From Geodermatophilus marinus (GTDB taxonomy: Bacteria > Actinomycetota > Actinomycetes > Mycobacteriales > Geodermatophilaceae): DNA of 64,000 nt. Both the position numbers and the translations under genes were made by a program. Every line of letters begins with the position of its first letter. The first letter of the stretch is position 1. Positions 61,060-64,000 of this stretch are shown here, one piece after another. The stretch is taken from assembly GCF_003428645.1 (NCBI RefSeq), contig NZ_QVQH01000002.1, forward strand, positions 248,997 through 312,996, read 5' to 3'. The notes beneath the pieces were generated by a model. The model was given only the letters and a program-made list of their open reading frames with translations. It was not told the DNA's origin and made no database searches.

Positions 61060-62085
61060 TCAGCGCGGATCGAGGCCGCGATCGGTGAGGAAGGCCAGGG
61101 GGTCGGTGGGGACGCCGTCCAGCAGCACCTCGAAGTGCAGGTGGCACCCGGTCGAGTCGCCCTCGCTGCCCACCCGCGCCACCTGCTGGCCGGCCACCAC
61201 GGGCTGGCCCACGACGACGAGCAGGCCGTCGTCCGCCATGTGCGCGTAGCGGGTCACCACCCCGCCGCCGTGGTCGACCACGACGAGGTTGCCGTACCCG
61301 GAGGCCGCCCCGGCCCGGACGACGACCCCGGTGGCGGCGGCCACGATCGGGGCGTCGCAGCCGGGTGCGAGATCCAGGCCCGCGTGCACCGCCGTCCCGT
61401 CGCCGGTCGGGTCGTCGCGGAGGCCGAAACCGCTGGTGATCGGGCCCTCCGACGGGGACGTCCACCCCCCGGTCACGGCCCGGAGCACCGGTGCGGCCCC
61501 GGTGCAGGAGACCGAACCGGTGCCCGGGGCCAGCCCGTCCGGCCGGCCCCCGGTGAGCGCTCCGACCACGGCCAGCGCGTCGTCCCACCAGCGGGCGTAG
61601 TGCCACGGGTCGGCGTTGCGCTGGGTGCGGTGCGCGGCGATGGTCGGCGGCAGCTGATCCCAGTTCTCCACCCGCAGCAGGGCCCGGAAGAAGTTGGCGG
61701 CCGAGGTGGCGGGGTCCATGCGGTCGGCGTAGCTGCCCCACGCGCCGTTGTCCCGCTGCTGGAACAGCCCGCGGCTGTCCGGCCCGACGGCGTCCCCGTG
61801 GTCCAGCACGGTGAGCGACGACTCGCCCATCGCGGTCATCACCCCGACGACCTGGCCGCGCGCGCCCACGCCGAGCGCCGCACCCGCCTGCACGATCGCC
61901 GCGGCGTTGGCTAGCTGCTCACCGGACCAGCCGGCCACCTCCCCGCCCGGCACCCCGGTCACCGACAGCGACCCGCCGGCGGGGGCGCACCCTGCCGGCC
62001 GGGCGTCCAGGACGAGGACGGCGGTCAGCAACCCGGCCGCGACCAGGACCGGGGCCAGCGTGCCGGCGACGGCGGTGCGGATCAC
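61060..62085 (-). CDS. secreted M23 metallopeptidase with N-terminal lysozyme-like domain
   Basis: A 341-residue cell-wall hydrolase. An N-terminal signal anchor (GTLAPVLVAAGLLTAVLVLDA) leads to a lysozyme/NlpC-like region with TAMGESSLTVLDHGDAVG and GLFQQRDNGAWGSYADRMDP (about residues 90-130), then a C-terminal M23 LytM domain with HAGLDLAPGC and HLHFEVLLDG zinc motifs. Such two-headed wall hydrolases are typical of conjugation or secretion loci. The GTG start overlaps the lipoprotein gene stop (GTGA). Confidence 0.85.
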   Translation of the reverse strand: MIRTAVAGTLAPVLVAAGLLTAVLVLDARPAGCAPAGGSLSVTGVPGGEVAGWSGEQLANAAAIVQAGAALGVGARGQVVGVMTAMGESSLTVLDHGDAVGPDSRGLFQQRDNGAWGSYADRMDPATSAANFFRALLRVENWDQLPPTIAAHRTQRNADPWHYARWWDDALAVVGALTGGRPDGLAPGTGSVSCTGAAPVLRAVTGGWTSPSEGPITSGFGLRDDPTGDGTAVHAGLDLAPGCDAPIVAAATGVVVRAGAASGYGNLVVVDHGGGVVTRYAHMADDGLLVVVGQPVVAGQQVARVGSEGDSTGCHLHFEVLLDGVPTDPLAFLTDRGLDPR

Positions 62086-62627
62086 GGGGCGGACGGCGCC
62101 GGGCCGACGGGGGTGATCCGCTCGACGAGCCAGGGGGCGCCGGCGCCCTCGCGCACCAGGAGGACGGCGAGGTCCCCGGTGTCGGTGGGCACCAGGACGG
62201 TGGCCAGGTAGGCGGTGTCGTCGGCGGCCGCGCGCGGGGGCCCGGTGACGGCGCTCGCGGGGACCTCGGCCGGGTCCGTGCCCTCGAAGGCGACGGCCGC
62301 GGACGGCGAGAGCAGCGGCGCGAGCCCGGCCCACCAGGTGGCCGGGTCCAGCCGGGGTCGGGCGAACGCGGTGACCGCGGTCCGGGCGGCCTCGAGCGCG
62401 GCGCCGTCGGAGGCGGCGTCGTCGGTGGGGGAGGGCAGCGCGGAGGGCAGCGCCGCCCCGGCGTCGCCCGGGCCCGGTGCCGCCGTGGCGGCGGGCCGGT
62501 CCGCATCGGGCACCGGTTCGGTCCGCACCGAACCGCACCCGGCCAGCACGGCTGCGCACCCGGCCAGCGCCGCGACGGCGGCGAGCCGGGCCACGGCTGC
62601 CGACCGGCGTCGTCCCCTCGCGGACAT
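62082..62627 (-). CDS. putative lipoprotein
   Basis: A 181-residue exported lipoprotein: Arg-rich start, hydrophobic core, lipobox LAGC near residue 31, then a Pro/Ala-rich linker and a globular part (about 75-180) with WWAGLAPLLSPSAAVAFEGTD in outline and a late DLAVLLVREG. The globular part resembles the mTERF-free conjugal TcpC/NTF2-like accessory proteins seen in Gram-positive conjugation, weakly. ATG 62627 follows GGAGGGC. Coupled to the M23 peptidase downstream. Confidence 0.65.
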   Translation of the reverse strand: MSARGRRRSAAVARLAAVAALAGCAAVLAGCGSVRTEPVPDADRPAATAAPGPGDAGAALPSALPSPTDDAASDGAALEAARTAVTAFARPRLDPATWWAGLAPLLSPSAAVAFEGTDPAEVPASAVTGPPRAAADDTAYLATVLVPTDTGDLAVLLVREGAGAPWLVERITPVGPAPSAP

Positions 62628-62768
62628 CGGTGCCCTCCCCTCCCGTCGCCTCCCGAGTACAGCTCCCGCGGGCCGGCTCGGGGCACCCCCAATTCCGGGC
62701 ATTGCCGCACTTCCCGCCGGGACCGCACCGTGGACCCGCCCCATCCGAAGGACCCGAGGACGGATGCG

Positions 62769-63038
62769 ATGAGCGAGCGCCCCGACCCGATCGCCGCGGT
62801 GGTCGACCCCGGCACCGGGATCGCCCCGCCGGGCGCCGAGGGCGTCGTCACGATCGTCTCCTGGGTGGCCTGGACGGTGCTCGCCCTCTGCGTCCTGGGC
62901 GTGCTGCTGGTCGGGGCCCGCATGGCGCTCGCGCACCGGCGGGGCGACGGGGCCGAGCACGCGGTGAGCCTGGGTTACGTCCTCGGTGCGGCGGTGCTCG
63001 TGGGCTCGGCCTCCGGGCTCGTCGCGGCACTCGTCTGA
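62769..63038 (+). CDS. small two-helix membrane protein, possibly pilin-like
   Basis: An 89-residue protein with two hydrophobic segments: VVTIVSWVAWTVLALCVLGV and LGYVLGAAVLVGSASGLVAALV, separated by a charged loop RRGDGAEHA. The size and layout resemble VirB2/TrbC-type pilin-like subunits, but no conserved motif proves it. ATG 62769. It is 22 bp before a large membrane protein gene transcribed the same way. Confidence 0.55.
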   Translation: MSERPDPIAAVVDPGTGIAPPGAEGVVTIVSWVAWTVLALCVLGVLLVGARMALAHRRGDGAEHAVSLGYVLGAAVLVGSASGLVAALV

Positions 63039-63060
63039 GTCGCAGGGCGAGGCGACGGCG

Positions 63061-64000
63061 ATGGCGGTCGAGACGGGGGCACCGGCGGAGCCGACGGGGG
63101 CACCGGCGGAGCCGACGGGCGCACCGGCCGCGACCGCCACGCCCGCGCCGCCGGCCGAGCCCGCGGTCCCCGCCCCACCCGCCGATCCGGCGCCGCCGTC
63201 CCCGCCCGTGGAGCCGGTCGGTCCCGCACCGCCGGTCACCGCGCCGCCCGCGGACACCGCGCCGCCGGAGGACCCGCTCACCGGCGTCGTCCCCACCGCC
63301 CCGGAGCCCCCCGCACTCGAGGCCGCGTTCGACCGCGTGCCCGGGGTGCTGGTCCCCGCCCCGGAGCTCCCCGCGCCCGATGCCGCGTTCGACCGCGTCC
63401 CGGGCGTCGTCGTCCCCGACGAGACCCTCCGCGGCACCGCGGCGGGCGACCTGCGGCCGGTGGACGTGGTCACCGACGGTCGGGGCGGATCGCGCGGCAC
63501 CGAACCGGTCGCCGGCTGGATCGACCCCGCCATGCCGGCCGCCGGCGTCGGGGTCGTGGACGAGGCACGAGGAGGCAACCCCGTGGAGGATCTCGCGCGA
63601 GAGGTCGTCGAGGCGGCCGGCGAGGCGCTCGCCGCGGTCGCGCGGCTGTGGGCGGACCCGCCGTCCCCCGGCATCGGCGCGGTGGGCGCCGACGGGACCA
63701 TCGACCCGTCGGCGGCGGCCCAGCTCGTCGTCGGGTCGTTGACGTGGTACACCGCCGCGCTCGCCGTCGTCGCGGTCCTCGTCGCGGCCGGCCGCATGGT
63801 GTGGCAACGCCGGGGGGCACCGGTCGCCGACCTGCTGCGCGGCCTGCTCACGCTCGTCCTCGTCGGCGGGGCCGCGGTCACCGGCGTCACCCTGGTGGTC
63901 AGCGCCGCCGACGCCTTCTCCCTCTGGGTGCTGCAGCAGGCGACCGGGGACGTCGAGGCCGGGCTCACCGAGCTGCTCGCCGTCCCGCAGGACGGGGCCT
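63061..64000 (+). CDS. partial large membrane protein, Pro/Ala-rich, possibly TrbL/VirB6-like
   Basis: The gene runs open past the right edge; 313 residues are visible. The first 150 residues are Pro/Ala-rich and repetitive (TGAPAEP twice; AAFDRVPGV twice). After residue about 215 come hydrophobic helices: LVVGSLTWYTAALAVVAVLV and LLRGLLTLVLVGGAAVTGVT. This layout, next to a pilin-like protein, wall hydrolase and lipoprotein, suggests a VirB6/TrbL-type channel protein of a conjugation system (inference). ATG 63061 follows GGGCGAGGC. Confidence 0.6.
   Translation, partial: MAVETGAPAEPTGAPAEPTGAPAATATPAPPAEPAVPAPPADPAPPSPPVEPVGPAPPVTAPPADTAPPEDPLTGVVPTAPEPPALEAAFDRVPGVLVPAPELPAPDAAFDRVPGVVVPDETLRGTAAGDLRPVDVVTDGRGGSRGTEPVAGWIDPAMPAAGVGVVDEARGGNPVEDLAREVVEAAGEALAAVARLWADPPSPGIGAVGADGTIDPSAAAQLVVGSLTWYTAALAVVAVLVAAGRMVWQRRGAPVADLLRGLLTLVLVGGAAVTGVTLVVSAADAFSLWVLQQATGDVEAGLTELLAVPQDGA

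Overview
The window is about 64 kb of very GC-rich DNA packed with short-spaced genes. Codon third positions are almost all G or C, GTG and TTG starts are frequent, and stop/start overlaps (ATGA, GTGA) are common. Gene content is that of a high-GC actinobacterium: mycothiol synthesis (mshB), a 7-Fe ferredoxin paired with dapC, succinyl-type lysine/diaminopimelate genes, DUF222-HNH endonuclease, DUF3117, DUF2252, ANTAR, and a mycofactocin-associated flavoprotein and dehydrogenases. The mix (carotenoid genes, a spore-photoproduct-lyase-like radical SAM protein, several DUF222-type features) suggests Geodermatophilaceae or a close relative such as Blastococcus, Modestobacter or Geodermatophilus. 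That assignment is inference from gene content and style, not a measured match.

Left part (1-23 kb): aldo/keto reductase, DUF2252 and a class-I PPK2; a dienelactone-hydrolase-like protein; a KtrAB/TrkAH potassium uptake pair; a frameshifted ANTAR regulator; an acetoacetate-decarboxylase-like protein; a membrane GGDEF-EAL protein; the sdhCAB operon ending in a perfect 21-bp hairpin; a sulfite-oxidase-like molybdoprotein with its flavin reductase partner; a formate/nitrite channel; a serine beta-lactamase-fold protein; and three genes that look mycofactocin-linked (an MftD-like flavoprotein and two SDR dehydrogenases) without any mftA/B/C in view.

Middle (23-42 kb): a HipA-like kinase fused by overlap to DUF3037; an assimilatory sulfate reduction block (Rrf2 regulator, cysC, a small cysteine-type leader ORF, sulfite reductase, a zinc-ribbon protein, cysH); a SRPBCC-Nudix fusion; a five-gene Opp/Dpp peptide ABC transporter operon; mshB with a membrane partner; a GNAT gene interrupted by an in-frame TGA; then fdxA-dapC-phosphotransferase, where dapC appears to start at CTG.

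Right part (42-64 kb): TrpB2-type tryptophan synthase beta; a DUF222-HNH gene bracketed by three copies of one 16-bp palindrome; divergent dapD and dapE with LOG-family, DivIVA-like and SRPBCC genes; transporters (LysE, EamA); DNA-3-methyladenine glycosylase; DUF3117; pepA with an unrecognised Rossmann-like partner; a VapBC toxin-antitoxin pair with a direct-repeat operator; a phytoene-desaturase-type gene; a second DUF2252; a spore-photoproduct-lyase-like protein; and, at the right edge, a divergent group (M23 peptidase with lysozyme-like domain, lipoprotein, small membrane protein, large Pro/Ala-rich membrane protein cut by the window end) that resembles the start of a conjugation or type-IV-secretion-like locus. 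I saw no rRNA, tRNA, CRISPR array or insertion sequence. Only one stretch over 300 bp lacks a gene (30238-30573).
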